NCBI RefSeq assembly: GCF_905147045.1
Contig: NC_065902.1
Location: forward strand, 5,711,377 to 5,775,376
Direction of reading: 5' to 3'
Source: Nymphalis io
Lineage: Eukaryota; Arthropoda; Insecta; Lepidoptera; Nymphalidae
Length of the DNA: 64,000 bases
Numbering within the stretch: the first letter of the stretch is position 1; each line of letters opens with the position of its first letter. Shown piece after piece: positions 35,030-46,304 of the stretch. A program made the position numbers and the translations under genes. The notes beneath the pieces are model-generated. The model ran no database searches. It saw nothing but the letters and a program-made list of their open reading frames with translations, and was not told the origin of the DNA.

Positions 35030-35360
35030 AGAGAGTGATCATGTACATTAAAATTTGTTGTTCCTATCTTACATGCAAGACTTGCTCCTGTCAATTAACG
35101 ACACCATTTCCTCCAAGTGACTCCGTCTTTACACAAACATTCACCTTTTTAATCCTGTCAAGCTTTATTAGTATGCAATTGACCCGTAAGCCATTACAAA
35201 CCTCACTCATGAATTGCTTATATTGTGATTTATTCGAAGATGAAAAACTATATTCGTTTTTGACTCTTAATATCATCGTATAAGGGCTATATTTCTTTAT
35301 CAAAGTGTCAGGTTCGTAGCCTACTGTATATCGCGTGTTTATCTGCACACGCTATGCACT
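35030..35360. other. Overlapping open frames on both strands, unassigned
   Basis: Frames of 82 (+) and 85 (-) codons overlap here. Neither has recognisable motifs and neither exceeds what chance allows; I see no repeat match. Confidence 0.3.
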
Positions 35361-35814
35361 GCCAATTAACCGAGCTTACCTGTTGTAAAAAAAACATTTT
35401 GCTAAATGATATAGATTTATGCTTTGAAACGAACCATTATGATATTTCATTATTTTCAAATAAAAATCGAACAAACTCGTTTTATCTGTTGACTTGTTTA
35501 ATATATCATTAATATGAAAAACATAAAATCTATTTTCCAATTTAATAAAAAAAAATACAATGGTAATTTATTATTGTATTAAAATTTTAATTTAAAAGTA
35601 TCAAAAAACTAAAATTTACATCTTACAATTCTAAATTCTTTTGATTATTTTTTCAAGTAATAAAAACTCAATACGTTGTTTTTTTTCCTTTTGTGTAATA
35701 TTATTAGTGTCGTGTGTAGTTGATTTCTGTCTATTTCTCTACCTACCTACTATTAGACTAAGAAATAAAACCTACAAAATATTTCGATTCTTCAGAGAAT
35801 ACGGCGGTAGATTT

Positions 35815-36003
35815 CGTACAAGTCCGTCTGGGTAGGTACCACCTACTCATCACACATTCTGCCAACAAATAGAGCTTACTTACTATTGTTAAGTTTCGGT
35901 TAGAAGGGTGAGTAAATCAGTGTAACTACAGGCACAAGGAACATGATATCTTAGTTCCTAAGGTTGGTGGCGCATTGGTGATGTAAGGAATGACAATATT
36001 CAT
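35815..36003 (+). mobile_element. Family C repeat, near full length
   Basis: Starts near 'TACAAGTCCGTCTGGGTAGG', then 'TACCACCTACTCATCACACA', 'TCGGTTAGAAGGGTGAGT', 'ACAGGCACAAGGAACATGAT' and 'GGTGGCGCATTGGTGATGTA'. It stops before the 'TTACCATCAGGTGG' end. Useful as the family reference in this window. Confidence 0.8.
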
Positions 36004-36168
36004 ATTTTAGTAAAATTGTTAATCTTCAGTAGTATAGAGGTCGAGTCTATCCTGGTCGAAATTCTTTTTTTTTCGTGCGTTTAAATGTCTTGCCCAATCA
36101 ATGTCTTTATAATTAAATAAGTTTTAATACACAATAAAAAAACAATAAAAAAATAATACAAATAAAAA

Positions 36169-36474
36169 GCCGAGATGGCCTAGTGGTAAGAACGCGTGAA
36201 TCTTAACCGATGATCGTGGGTTCAAACCCGGGCAAGCACCACTGAATTTTCATGTGCTTAATTTGTGTTTATAATTCATCTCGTGCTTAACGGTGAAGGA
36301 AAACATCGTGAGGAAACCTGCATGTGTCTAATTTCATTGAAATTCTGTCACATGTGCATTCTACCAACCCGCATTGGAGCAGCGTGGTGGAATAAGCTCC
36401 AAACCTTCTCCTCAAAAGGGAGAGGAGGCCTTAGCCCAGCAGTGGGACATTAACAGGCTGTTACTGTTACTGTA
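36169..36474 (+). mobile_element. Family A SINE, full length, subfamily with (GTTACT)n tail
   Basis: The tRNA-like head starts GCCGAGATGGCCTAGTGG, with a perfect A box TGGCCTAGTGG (36176-36186) and B box GGTTCAAACCC (36219-36229). The body has 'GAAGGAAAACATCGTGAGGA', 'GGAGCAGCGTGGTGGAATAA', 'CCCAGCAGTGGGACATTAAC' and 'AGGCTGTTACTGTTACTG'. A TACACAATAAAAAAA duplication (36128-36142 and 36473-36487) flanks it, but 26 bases separate the left copy from the head, so the duplication may be chance A-rich sequence. The 62-codon frame inside is an artefact. Confidence 0.92.
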
Positions 36475-37183
36475 CACAATAAAAAAAAAAATACGAGTAT
36501 CAAAAATTTATATCTACGTATTAAAAATTATTCATATAAATATAATATCTTAATAGTTGGGATCAGGAGTATTCTTTGCGGTTTATTATGTTCTGGTGGT
36601 TGAGAGCTGGGGAGTATATGCTGTCTGGGCTCTTTTCCACACTCGAAGTCCTTTTGTGCAAATAACAAGCAATTTGTGAATATGTTCGCAAGTTTTGTAC
36701 TCGAAAGTTATATTAGTTAGGAAATTTTTAATTGTCTTTCATTCTGTACATTCATGACTTATCGGACTAACAAAAGATATTACGAAAACTTGGCAATAAC
36801 GCAAAATTTATTTTAGTTCTATTGTACAAACAAAAACATCGATGTTGTTTTATTGCCTGGAAATAAAAGACATTTATAAAATATTTTAGCATAAACGGCC
36901 TTACTTAGTAACGTTTTTTAAACTCTGATTGCTCTTTTTCTGCCATCGTTGATTCAACATTCAAACACAGAAGACACGACATTGTTTAATCAATAAAACT
37001 CTAAACAACATTTTGTAAATATATATTTTTTAAAAATAAATATTGTTACGCGTTCTCGTATTATATAGTAACAGCTACAAAGCTTTCAATGAGTCGAAAC
37101 TATTCACGTTGCGGTTGGTTAAACTCTGACGCCGGTTAGATCAGGTAGTCGATAGTGTCTGAACGCTAGACTGGGACGAATAA
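36475..37183. other. AT-rich spacer, GC-richer toward 37.1 kb
   Basis: No gene or repeat. Base composition rises from about 37070 and leads into the heat-shock element. Confidence 0.45.
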
Positions 37184-37197
37184 TTCTGGAAACTTCC
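37184..37197. promoter_or_regulatory. Perfect three-unit heat-shock element
   Basis: TTC TG GAA AC TTC (37184-37196) has the exact 5-bp periodicity of the HSF trimer site. An upstream GAA (37178-37180) is offset by one extra base. It sits in a GC-richer stretch (37070-37240) together with TGAGTGACGTGC and ATTGCAAT-like C/EBP words downstream. No TATA box or gene is adjacent, so it would act as a distal element if it acts at all. Confidence 0.45.
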
Positions 37198-39499
37198 GCT
37201 TGAGTGACGTGCAAAATTCTAAATGTTATGATTGCAATGTACTTTTTCGTGAGTGTTGCAATTGCGTAAATTAAATGTGTCTATACTGCCCAAAATGAGT
37301 GTAATGTTTTCAGTTAATGTTGAAAATCACATACATACAGGTAATTTTCTTTATACCACCATTACTTTTAATTTGATGATGATGAATAGATTTAGATATA
37401 TATATATATATATACCTAAATATACCTATATAAATTCATTCATTTCTGCAGGGCAGTTGTATTTTATTGTTATTATTATTACATATACATAGAAAACTAT
37501 TTACTTAGCTTTATTATTCTAATTGTATTGATCATTATTGTTGTATATTAAGATAAAGATAATTTCATTTACTATAGATGTATATTTTCAATTTAGTTGT
37601 TAGTTTTATACTTTTCTATTTTTATTTAAATCAGCAAAGACGCTACTGTGCCTTCAATTCATAATTCGTTTTACAATTACCGTTCCGCTATGAACCAAAC
37701 TTCTCAAAGGGATTGTATATTTGCCTTGTTATATATCACGTTTTGCCAACATCTTTTCAGAATTCTAAGCAAGTATCGGACATTGTAAATAAAAAAAAAA
37801 TACTCATTTATTATAATGAATCTTCAAACTGGTACAGCTCAGTCAGTGGACCATAAATTACGCTAAAGAAAATCTTTGAGTCTTCAAACGCGAGATAGCG
37901 GATGAGAAAAATAGCACAAACGAGATCTGAAATACTCTTTCTTACGTAGTAGACTGTTAAATTAATCAGATCCGTCTAGACTAAGTTATGTTTAATTCAG
38001 GATGTTTAGTATTTAAAAGAACCACGCTTCAATCGTTTTTAGGCATTAAATGGTATGTCCCGTTGCGTGCACGGCGGAGATCCATTAATGAAGGCAGTCC
38101 TGTGCTGCCGCCAACAAACAAATTACTGATGCAAACACATCGCAACACGCAAGCCAGCCTTGAAAGCCTATTCCTTGCTTTATCAATTTCGCTTCTCCAT
38201 TGCCATAACGCACTGAACCGATTCATCGAGTAATTTGATAAATGTTGATTATTATTATTGACTATGCTAACAAAGTGAGTGACTCACGCTACGCTATAAT
38301 TCTGTTAAGTTCAGCTTGCCTTTGAAATGATAAATGCAGGTCAGGCGGTTGGGTCGAGCCCGATAAGAGACCTGCGTCACGAATGTTGTACAGAAACACG
38401 CACATAATATGTGCGGAAAGTTTGTTTCCATGTGTGTATTGTTAAATGAATCAGAGCCGACTGTCATTTTTATTATGACAAATTATTATTAACATTTTAT
38501 GAGAACAAATAAAACATATTCAGAGTCCATATTTCAATTGCATCACATATGTTTTATTAAAGCGGTCCGAGCTGAAAATAACGTTTTATGCATTATATAT
38601 GCCGCCGTAAAATTGATTATAAATTCAGATGGAAAACCAACTAGAAGCAAGTATAAGTCGCATGTATTTTATACGCGCATTTAAATAAATGAATGTTTAG
38701 CGTACTCTTATAAATATTTAATTTAGTGTTAGATGCACGTTCGTTGATGCAGATTGTTTAACAACCTGTATGTGGAGTTCTATGTATCACATGTAGGAAG
38801 TTAAAGGAAATAAGACACACCTAAGAGCTAATATAAATTACATTCTATCTTCAAATGTACATAAGATTAATTACAGGTCGTATACTTTTATTTAAATAAT
38901 CTTTTAAAACTAAAACCCGACTACCTACTCCCAATTATAGTGCGTGACTTGAGTTAATTCAAGCAAAGCAGTGCGCAAGAGTTTGTTATATATATAGTAG
39001 TTTAGAAGTTATGCGGGAACATGTGAACATACTTATATACGTTCCGTGGTAATAAACAGTTAATATTTTTCTGGCTTTATTTATGTTTATTATTGTGTAT
39101 TTGTCTCATAGTGATTTAGCTGAAACGAATAAAAGGTTTGCTATTATAATGTAATAGAATCTAAATTCAATTCTTATTCTTACAAAACTTAAAAGGTAAA
39201 TCAAAAATGTCCGATTAAAGAGCCTTTTCAATATTCATTGATAGCGAATTCTATCTTATCAAATTTTCAAATCCATGTTGACATAGATATCCTTTTTCAA
39301 AGGTCCCTTAAATTTTATTTACGATATTATATCTTATCAAACCGAACCGTAGAAAGGGTTTTTGTCAGAAAATAAAAAAATAATTATTTTTGAAAGTTAA
39401 GGCCTACTTATATAAATGGTACGACGTACATGTAACTGATTCCATCTCGCGGAGTCATAATTAATAATTGAACAAAATATTTTAAAATTAAGATTTGTA
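37198..39499. other. AT-rich spacer with a GC-richer patch near 38.0-38.45 kb
   Basis: A TA run sits at about 37395-37415. At 38029-38233 both strands are open (81 and 65 codons), which usually means compositional bias rather than coding. No repeat is recognised. Confidence 0.45.
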
Positions 39500-39700
39500 G
39501 GCAGATGGTCCCAGGGTACAACTGGTATGTGGCTACCGCCTTCAATCGGCACTGGCGATGTTAAATACAACCATTCTTTACAGAATCAATAGCCGCCAAT
39601 CATGGGTACTAAGATGTTATGTCTCTTCAAAATGTAGTTACTCAGTTTATTAATCTGTTAACCGAAACACAGCTATATAAAAACCTGCTTGTCGGCCATA
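39500..39700 (-). mobile_element. Family C repeat, minus strand
   Basis: Reversed family C text: 'GGCTACCGCC', 'CGGCACTGGCGATGTTAAAT', 'AGCCGCCAATCATGGGTACT' and 'AAGATGTTATGTCTC', followed by a decayed front ('CTGCTTGTCGGCCATAG'). Confidence 0.7.
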
Positions 39701-40034
39701 GAAAAAAAATCACCAAGTAAAGTAAGTAACTTATGTATTTTCTTACTGATTACTACTACTCTTTTGTAAAAATACGCTTAGAAACTCCGTAGTTTTATAA
39801 AGGCGAGGGTTGTATCGCGTAGCTGTCAATTAGTAAGGGATGTCTACCGCAGACGTAAAATACAAGTTGTACACTATCTGTTTCTGTCATAGCCACACCT
39901 AAAATAGCATTGCATCATTAGTGAGATTTATTAGAAATATTCAATCATTTTAATAATAACAAATCATCGTTACCATTTTATTAAATGAAATGAGCAATAC
40001 TCAGTTTTTGTTATTAGAAAATGTCTCTTTTTTG

Positions 40035-40255
40035 TAACATCGGTGGCAGGGAGGACATATGAGCCACCAAGAATTTTTCACCATTCTTTGCATCACTAAT
40101 GCGTCACCAACCTTAGCAACTAAGATGTCATGTCCCTCATGCCTGTGGTTAAACTGGCTCACCCTTCAAACCAAAATACGACAGCGCTGAAGTATTGCTG
40201 TTTAGTGGTAAAATATTTGAACCTACCTAGACGTTTTTGTACAAAGTCCAACCAC
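40035..40255 (-). mobile_element. Family C repeat, minus strand, near full length
   Basis: Runs from 'GAGGACATATGAGCCACC' through 'GCATCACTAATGCGTCACCA', 'CTAAGATGTCATGTCCCTCA' and 'GGCTCACCCTTCAAACC' to 'CTACCTAGACGTTTTTGTAC', i.e. the whole element reversed. Confidence 0.8.
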
Positions 40256-40714
40256 TAAGTAAATGCTGTTAATTGAGGCAGAGAAGTTTGATTTCGAACA
40301 AAACTATGGTCACGTTTTTAGCTTAAACTTTTATTTTGTGATTTAAATAATTAAAGGTGGAACAATACAATAAAGTTACGACCTGAGCTGGGTGTTCACC
40401 AATATTGCTTTAATGACTAGTTAAGTATTCATACGAAATGAAATTAAAAATGTCTTAAGATACAATTGTAATTAAAAATTTCTTAAGATACAAATTGGTG
40501 CACTACTGTTATAAATTTGTACTTGTTTAATCTATTTGCGACCTATAATAAACTTATAAATTTTTTTTTTTAAAATGTATATTGTTTTTTATTTAAAAAT
40601 AAATTTTATTAAGTAAAAATAAATAAATAAAGTTAAATGTTTGCAATATCGATTTCATAGCTATAGTAAGAATTAATTAAAAGCCTTTAAATGTCGTACT
40701 AATGGGAAAACACC
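40256..40714. other. AT-rich spacer
   Basis: Nothing recognised. Confidence 0.5.
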
Positions 40715-40812
40715 TAATCTGCTCTCTTGAGGTTTCGAGCATATTCCACGACGCACATGTAGCAAATATAATATGAGTAAAATTTCATTCAACGCTGAGC
40801 ACGAGGTGGGTT
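40715..40812 (-). mobile_element. Family A SINE remnant with internal deletion, minus strand
   Basis: 'TTGAGGTTTCGAGCATATTC' and 'CACGACGCACATGTAGCAAA' followed by 'AACGCTGAGCACGAGGT' are the reversed family A body with the middle collapsed. Confidence 0.55.
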
Positions 40813-41125
40813 TTTAAAAACACAATTGTTTTAAAAGCTACACCCGATAAAAATGATACATTAAAAAAATTAAAAGCAAAAAAGCAATTAATTTTGTTCA
40901 TGTGTGATATCTTTTTTGAGAGTGTTCGAATATATTGTATCCAGCGTGCACCTGTCAATTAGAGGCGGGCAACACAGGCTGTGCTATCTATTACATAAAT
41001 ATACTACATACTGCATTTCAAAAGGGTAAATAACAAAGTGTTTTTTCATAAATATTTCAGATACTCGAATTATCTGCTAGTACTATATTGATCAATTAAA
41101 AATAAATGTGAACTCTTGGTTCTGC

Positions 41126-41232
41126 ATTGTACGTGTAGTTACACTGGCTCACCCTTCAAACCGGAACAAACACTTATTGCTGTTTGGCGGTAGAATATCT
41201 GATGAGTGGTACCCAGACGAGCGTGCATAAGG
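41126..41232 (-). mobile_element. Family C repeat, partial, minus strand
   Basis: 'AGTTACACTGGCTCACCCTT', 'CAAACCGGAACA', 'TTATTGCTGTTTGGCGGTAG' and 'GAGTGGTACCCAGACGAGCG' are the reversed front half of family C. A 72-codon frame overlapping its end is not convincing. Confidence 0.75.
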
Positions 41233-41432
41233 CCCTAACACTATGTGAGCCTATTGAATATAATGGAAATCAAAACAACAGAAAATATACACCAAAATCA
41301 CAGACACGTCCGCGAATCTGAGATGATTTCAAAAAAAAAAACAGTGGCTGTTAAAGTGTTAAGTAAAAAGTTCTCGTATATAAAAATAGGTTTTTGGAAA
41401 ATATCAAAATATAAAATAATATACAGTTTTGA

Positions 41433-41740
41433 GCCGAGACGACCCAGTGGTAAGAACATATGAATCTTAACCGATGTTCGTGGGTTCAAACCCGGGCAAG
41501 CACCACTGAATTTTCATGTGCTTAATTTGTGATTATAATTCATCTCGTGCTTTACGGTGAAGGAAAACATCGTGAGGAAACCTGCATGTGTCTAATTTCA
41601 CTGAAATTCTGCCACATGTGTATTCCACCAACCCGCATTGGAGCAGCGTGGTGGAATAAGCTCCAAACCTTCTCCTCAAAAAGAGGAGAGGAGGCCTTTA
41701 GCCCAGCAGTGGGACATTCACAGGCTGTTACGGTTACGGT
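41433..41740 (+). mobile_element. Family A SINE, complete, with perfect 13-bp target-site duplication
   Basis: Flanked exactly by TATACAGTTTTGA at 41420-41432 and 41741-41753, giving a precise 308-bp insertion. The head begins GCCGAGACGACCCAGTGG; its A box carries CpG-type changes. The B box is GGTTCAAACCC. The body is almost identical to the copy at 63463, sharing 'GTGCTTTACGGTGAAGG', 'GGACATTCACAGGCTG' and a (GTTACG)n tail. Uncorrupted duplications and high similarity indicate a recent insertion. The 74- and 68-codon frames within it are artefacts. Confidence 0.95.
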
Positions 41741-41910
41741 TATACAGTTTTGACACAATTCGAATTATGTAGAAGAAGAAATTAGTCATTTTTTTTACTT
41801 ATTAAAGAAAATTAAAACATTCGTCTGGAAATATTGGTTTTCATTGTGAAATACCAAAAGAAGTGATGTTCTTTGAATGTGAAGTTTGTTTAGTGGTACA
41901 GTAATAGTGT

Positions 41911-41965
41911 TTGCAGACCACCTGTACCTACCACCCACTCATCACTTAGTAGCCATTGCAATTAT
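41911..41965 (+). mobile_element. Family C fragment
   Basis: 'CAGACCACCTGTACCTACCA' and 'CCCACTCATCACTTAGTAGC' match the front of family C. Confidence 0.55.
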
Positions 41966-42307
41966 TAATACATAAATAATAGTCAATAGCTGGGGGCGTA
42001 TTGACTATTTAAGGTGACTATACCAAATATAGTATCCGATTATAACGGAAATCATAACAATATAGTCATATTTAAAACAATTATAATTATATCAATGATT
42101 AATTGATACGATTAATAATGCTATGAAAAATTAATTAATTGCTAATGACTATTAAATTAGTTATGTTATTATAAATAACATATTGACATCGATAATTGAA
42201 AATTATATATAGTAATGTAAAGATAATTGTACATTTACGTTACATTACAAAATCAAAATCGGAACAGACTATATTGAAACGTCATGCCACGCTATCTCGT
42301 CTTCATT

Positions 42308-42339
42308 CATATGGAAGGCGATATGTCGCCTTCCATATG
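42308..42339. repeat. Perfect hairpin, 14-bp arms, 4-base loop (TATG)
   Basis: CATATGGAAGGCGA (42308-42321) pairs exactly with TCGCCTTCCATATG (42326-42339). It sits 10 bp before the pentanucleotide array. Confidence 0.95.
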
Positions 42340-42349
42340 CCGAGACGAG

Positions 42350-42451
42350 ACAAGCCAAGTCAAGTCAAGCCAAGTCAAGTCAAGCCAAGCCAAGCCAAGC
42401 CAAGCCATGCCAAGCAATGCCATGCCATGCCATGCCATGCCATGCCATGCC
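42350..42451. repeat. Compound pentanucleotide array (CAAGC/CAAGT then CATGC)
   Basis: About 20 five-base units. The first part alternates AAGTC and AAGCC, then uniform AAGCC, then ATGCC. Neighbouring units share variants, showing spread along the array. Frames read through it on both strands give repetitive peptides (KPSQV type, and Trp-Leu-Gly type) that are artefacts. Confidence 0.95.
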
Positions 42452-42699
42452 CGCCTGTAACCATTACTGGCGTCACATTCGAGTGACAACAGAACTTAAT
42501 ACCCGATCGGCTCATTTCGGAAAGTCATCCGTTTTTGTACAAAAATGTTGCTATGGCAACCAAAATAACGGATGAGATGAAGGTTCCATGACAATGGGAA
42601 AATAACGGTGGTGAATTGGAAAAGTATTAAGGTATAAATATACATTCTATTATTTTGTATATTGTTATTACTTTCCCGTTTCATTATACTCAAATAGTA

Positions 42700-42780
42700 T
42701 GTGCCTTTAGTTACATTGACTTACTCATCCTCAAAGTGGAACACAACAATACTATGTACTTATTGCTGTTTGTTAAGAAC
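42700..42780 (-). mobile_element. Family C fragment, minus strand
   Basis: 'AGTTACATTGACTTACTCAT', 'AGTGGAACACAACAATACTA' and 'TTATTGCTGTTTGTTAAG' are decayed reversed family C. Confidence 0.55.
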
Positions 42781-43389
42781 GAATTTTAAATTTGATTAAA
42801 CATTTTTTGTATATGGTATTTAAACTAAAACAATATTTCATTTGAAATTTTTAAATTACATTATTGACGCCGGAACAGAATCTTAAGAACTTACTATCGT
42901 TAATGAATATTAATTACCGATTGAGAAATCTCAAGTAGTTTGCCATGTATAGTAAGTATTCTCGAGAATAGTACTTAGTATAATGATTTTATATGGTATT
43001 CTTGAGATTTTTATTAAAAACGTAGCTTGTTTATGTTCACTAGTCTGTACTTACATATTTTTGTTTTTATTATGCGTTTTCATAATTGTTTCCACTTTTA
43101 ATTTTAATTGTATTAGTTGCAATTTACTTTCTATCTGGACCACTGTTATATTTAAAATCTTAATTATTAAATATAAATTTTACAAACTCTTTTTTTATGT
43201 TTTGTATTATTAATTATCTAGGGTAATGCGCGTATGTAAATAGCGTGTCTTACCCACTCATTACGGGTTGGTATTTGGATCCTGATATGCTTTTCATATT
43301 TTAATCATTTTTTTTTATAAATAAAATAAAATTCGATGTATGCGAAAAGCAACCTTGTTTCGTCTTTAGAAATTTGAGATGATTCATCA
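42781..43389. other. AT-rich spacer
   Basis: A 76-codon Phe/Ile/Leu/Tyr-rich frame (42983-43213, plus) reflects T-rich sequence, not a gene. Confidence 0.5.
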
Positions 43390-43500
43390 CGAAATTGCTC
43401 GATTTCCTTAATATTCTCGCCGGCTGCTCAGCGAGCCGAGCCACCTGTTGCCCGCTGCCTAAATACGTCGTAACGTTACTCCCCGCTGGTTCCGTTGTAT
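43390..43500. other. GC-rich island, possible regulatory element
   Basis: CTCGCCGGCTGCTCAGCGAG contains an imperfect inverted repeat, and GAGCCACCTGTTGCCCGC carries an E-box (CACCTG, 43441-43446). Flanks are AT-rich and no repeat family matches. Confidence 0.3.
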
Positions 43501-45734
43501 GTATTACATTACCTAATTAAGCAGGAAAAGCTTGCACTAATTTACGTGCTGTGACAGTAAAACCATTTCATTACGGTTTAAAACTAAAACGGAACACAAT
43601 TGTCGTGAAAATGTAGAATATAAATTGTGATTTTGTTTTTATCACCCAGATTATGACGCTTACATGAGTTGAGGGGCTTAATCCTAACGCGATTTATAGC
43701 GCAGGTTGTAGTACTCTTCAACTTTATAACTGTTCTAACATCTCTTATTGCGCTCACTTACACATATAACGCGCTCGTAAAAATATGCACTTTTAATGCT
43801 AAGGTGAAAACCAGTGACTAGAAGGAATAAAACTGCATAAAAATACTACGGCTATAAGTTAGAAGTAATGTTATACGGTCTCCGCAATAAAGCCAGGAAA
43901 ATTGCATGTTTGCAGTAAAATATTTGGCAGCTACGCCGCCTGATAAAACTAAGGTGTTGAAGTGGGCAATGTCTCAAGACGGCAAATTTTAGCAAATTTA
44001 TGCCACATATATTTTCCTTCTACTTCTTTAATAAAAATATGCTACCAAGAATCATGTTATCGTTCAATCTTTTAAAAAAAGATTGGCTGTTAGCCATAAC
44101 TTTACAAAACCGCAAACATGACGAAATCAATGACTAACCATTACTTGGCATACCGATTGTAAAGCACGAGTTCACACACAGCGCATAAAGCCAGTTCCAA
44201 TCCACTCACGTAACGCGGACACAAGCGAACAGACAGGCTGATGCGTCACGTTCTGGTGTACTCTTTGCCCGGCAACTTCAATTTAGTTAAAAGTGGAGCT
44301 TAGTGCAACGTACATGCTGATCTAACTTTTCTCTGCAATTCGGTTTCGCTTTTTGGAAAACCCGAGAAACTTTATACCACAGAAATGGAGCTGAAAGTGC
44401 AGTAGGGATGAGTAATTCGTATTTTATTTCATAAAATCATATTTGACAATATGTTTTAATTGTAAAATAAGGTGTTCCTAATTTCTAATAACTTCTTTGA
44501 ATTTGATGATGAATTGAAATTTGGTGATTGAAATAATTAATTCACTTATTGAAAAATCATGATAAGACAGTTAATTTAATGTTAATGTTAAATATTCGTT
44601 ACACGTATTTATCATTTTGTAAATTATTTAATCTGTTAATGAGTTGTCGTTTGATGAGATTAACCAGCGTCAGCTTACGATCTTAACTTTATTAATATGC
44701 ATAATTTATTAACGGTTAACTGCTTTCCAACCAGAGCTATATTATAGTAGATCGTTGTATAAAGATAAATAAAATGATTAAGAAAAATAAAAGCATATAA
44801 TCATCAGCAATATAGAAAATAATTAATATTTATAACAAATTGTAAATCTTATTTTCATATTATTAATTATATTTTAATTTAACTTGAAGTAATATTTTAA
44901 CTTTTACAAATAAAAAATTAACACAACATGCTTCAATATTCCGAGTTCGTGGCTACATTATTTAAACTCTGTAAAATACATAAGATTTAACACGATGAGA
45001 ATGGACTTCGTGGAGCTACGTTTGAAACTTTGCACAAAATAAATATATACATAACATAGCTTAATTTAACATTTTCTCTCCAAGTTTATTAATTTATTAC
45101 AGTTATAATATTAAATCCAATACCTCATTTCCCTATTTAATTCCTATTTATTTTCTAATCTTATAATTTATAGTTTAAAAGTTAGATATAAAATTCGACT
45201 TTAAGTTTCTATCTTAATTAATGATGTAATGAAACGAAGCTATACATATTAATTAGTAATTACTGACATTATACGTATTAATTCCCCAAACTTGGATGCA
45301 GCGGAATTATGATCGTTACTAATGATATTCCAGCATTCAATTTGAAACACATGAATAGAGTCAGCTTAATATAATATTCAAAATATTATCAGATAATCGA
45401 TTCAACATGTCCGTTTTGTATAATACCAACATATTTTTTAACAATGGCCGCACCGACAACATATGTTTCGTCAGCTATACCCCATATTAACATACTGTTA
45501 GTGTCTAAAACTTTTTTACATTTTGACATGACAACGTTGCGATAACATCATAACAATGCACTGTTAAGCAAATAGGAAGTGACGTACGTTATAACGATCA
45601 CATTATGTTTACTACCCGCTATATCTAGACTTTGTATTTCGTAAAGATTTTTGTACATGGTCATTGCCATATGCCAAAAATTATAATTTTTTGTATGAAT
45701 AGAATCATCGAAAATATAGACTTATATAGACTAT
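43501..45734. other. Spacer with a GC-richer patch at 44.15-44.30 kb
   Basis: The 44150-44300 patch (GTAACGCGGACACAAGCGAA, GATGCGTCACGTTCTGG) includes a CRE-like half site but no promoter signals. The rest is AT-rich. Confidence 0.45.
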
Positions 45735-45800
45735 TCTTACAGTGCCACTGTTATTGGGTTGTGATCACCAAGTACCATCAGGTGGCTCATTTGTTCGTCG
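45735..45800 (+). mobile_element. Family C 3' end fragment
   Basis: 'GTGATCACCAAGTACCATCA' followed by 'GGTGGCTCATTTGTTCGTCG' is the terminal part of family C. Confidence 0.6.
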
Positions 45801-46269
45801 ACCTATATATTTCATAAAAACATTTTGTAAATTGCATTTTAGGGTAACAATAAATAAACACAAATTGTATTAATGGGACTTAAATTTTTTAAATAATTTT
45901 GTATTAACTACAAATGTTTGCACAACAGAATTATGAGTAAAGATTATTTGAAAATTATATTTAAAACAATATACCTACTGTATTTTATTTAATAAAAGTC
46001 TTAAAAACGAACGAAACAAATATTAATGTTTTATATAAAGATTCCGCCATATTAATACGGACCTCTTCGGTTCTTACCCGAATCTTACTGGTAGATGAAT
46101 CTTACTATCTTAAGTTAATGTATTATGCAAAAAAACCTTTAAATGAAGTATTTCTCATAATTGAAAATATTTTTTGAATATAAAACCCATTTCAAATATT
46201 TAATGTTACATATGACGTTTATAAAAAAATATAAGGATATCATTAATTTGTCAAAATACGTACAGTAAT
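45801..46269. other. AT-rich spacer
   Basis: Nothing recognised. Confidence 0.5.
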
Positions 46270-46304
46270 TATGTATTTGTATGAATAGTTCATACAAATA
46301 CATA
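46270..46304. repeat. Perfect hairpin, 16-bp arms, 3-base loop (TAG)
   Basis: TATGTATTTGTATGAA (46270-46285) pairs exactly with TTCATACAAATACATA (46289-46304). Confidence 0.95.

Noticed and set aside
41529..41758. 74- and 68-codon frames
   Set aside because: Contained in the young SINE; the same frame appears in the copies at 36.2 and 63.5 kb.
42196..42489. Repetitive peptides (KPSQV-type and Trp/Leu/Gly-type) on both strands
   Set aside because: They are translations of the pentanucleotide array; five-base units read in all frames give apparent repeat proteins.
42983..43213. 76-codon frame with many Phe, Ile, Leu and Tyr, resembling a membrane protein
   Set aside because: Such translations are the normal result of T-rich DNA; no start context or homology.
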